The translations under genes and the position numbers were made by a program. Shown here one piece after another: positions 5,776 to 5,966 of a stretch of 5,966 nt of DNA. This stretch comes from Gemmatimonadota bacterium. Lineage in GTDB: Bacteria; Gemmatimonadota; Gemmatimonadetes; Longimicrobiales; UBA6960. The stretch covers positions 1 to 5,966 of the forward strand of contig JAHWKH010000168.1 of the NCBI GenBank assembly GCA_019347995.1. The letters are read 5' to 3'. Position 1 is the first letter of the stretch; each line of letters starts with the position of its first letter. The notes beneath the pieces are model-generated. The model saw only the letters and a list, made by a program, of their open reading frames with translations, was not told where the DNA came from and ran no database searches.

Positions 5776-5966
5776 ATGGCGGTCCTCCAGAACCGTGTGA
5801 CCCGGTCGAAGCGCGGCATGCGCCGCGCCCACGACAGGCTGACCAGCGCCAACAGCAGCGAATGCCCGAACTGCGGCGAACTGAAGCTGCCGCACCATAT
5901 CTGCGGCGCTTGCGGCCACTATGGCGGCCGCGAGGTGGTGGCTCAGGCCGAGGACACCGAGATCGA
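5776..5966 (+). CDS. rpmF: 50S ribosomal protein L32, zinc-ribbon form (3' end outside window)
   Basis: The first 63 residues are present. The start [20 protein letters not shown] is a textbook L32 N-terminus. The zinc ribbon follows, with C30-x-x-C33 (CPNC) and C43-x-x-C46 (CGAC) around GELKLPHHI, then HYGGREVV. L32 is a small 50S protein near the peptidyl-transferase exit side; four-cysteine forms bind zinc. L32 is usually near 60 residues, so almost all of it is visible and only a short acidic tail should be missing. The N-terminal half resembles the cysteine-free gammaproteobacterial type (E. coli [20 protein letters not shown]), while the Zn-ribbon half resembles alphaproteobacterial L32. 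The second half uses GAA, CAT, TAT and GCT codons, less GC-biased than smc. The usual upstream partner, a YceD/DUF177 protein, is not present; the PspC/LivM chimera is there instead. Confidence 0.92.
   Translation, partial: MAVLQNRVTRSKRGMRRAHDRLTSANSSECPNCGELKLPHHICGACGHYGGREVVAQAEDTEI

Noticed and set aside
5773..5778. CATATG at the rpmF start, as in cloning vectors
   Set aside because: A six-base match at a start codon is easily chance, and no vector or linker sequence is visible around it.
1..5966. Mobile element, phage, toxin-antitoxin or defence system
   Set aside because: No transposase, integrase, terminal inverted repeats, target duplication, phage structural genes or defence domains are visible; the genes are housekeeping or fragments.

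Overview
The window is extremely GC-rich bacterial DNA with tightly packed genes. Its core is one minus-strand block, read right to left: a DUF2232-type membrane protein, rplI (ribosomal protein L9), rsfS (ribosome silencing factor), a membrane-anchored degenerate ParA/MinD-like protein, and smc. L9 and RsfS are separated by 4 nt. The ParA-like gene and smc share an ATGA stop/start overlap. The SMC N-terminal head and the DUF2232-rplI-rsfS order look most like Gemmatimonadota to me. That is a judgement from memory of these families, not a search result.

The flanks do not fit the core. On the left, positions 1-246 (plus strand) are the C-terminal end of DnaJ. A 61-codon frame at 278-463 follows. 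It opens like the N-terminus of ribosomal protein L11 methyltransferase (PrmA), then turns into a thioredoxin-like strand with a CTDC motif and stops. Facing it, SMC keeps its N-terminal head, first coiled-coil arm and hinge, but loses recognisable homology about 45 residues into the second arm. Its whole C-terminal head is missing. The SMC frame stays open to the left edge only because it runs antisense through the 278-463 frame and dnaJ.

On the right, where rpsF/rpsR would be expected upstream of DUF2232, there is instead a divergent plus-strand gene (5307-5696). It reads as a PspC-domain start fused in frame to a piece of a LivM-type branched-chain amino-acid permease, then a low-complexity tail. 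The window ends in rpmF (ribosomal protein L32, zinc-ribbon form), incomplete at the edge.

The core genes fit a translation and chromosome-maintenance operon: L9, RsfS, a membrane protein, then SMC. The three abrupt joins (PrmA/thioredoxin-like, truncated SMC, PspC/LivM) share a style: each fragment is well formed and then switches family within a few codons. The most economical reading is a mosaic sequence, such as a chimeric assembly or a constructed or generated sequence, rather than a new biological system. Real rearrangement cannot be excluded from sequence alone. The one feature that looks biologically interesting in its own right is the ParA/MinD-like protein that lacks the P-loop lysine and is coupled to smc. 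I see no tRNA, rRNA, CRISPR array, insertion sequence, riboswitch or convincing intrinsic terminator.
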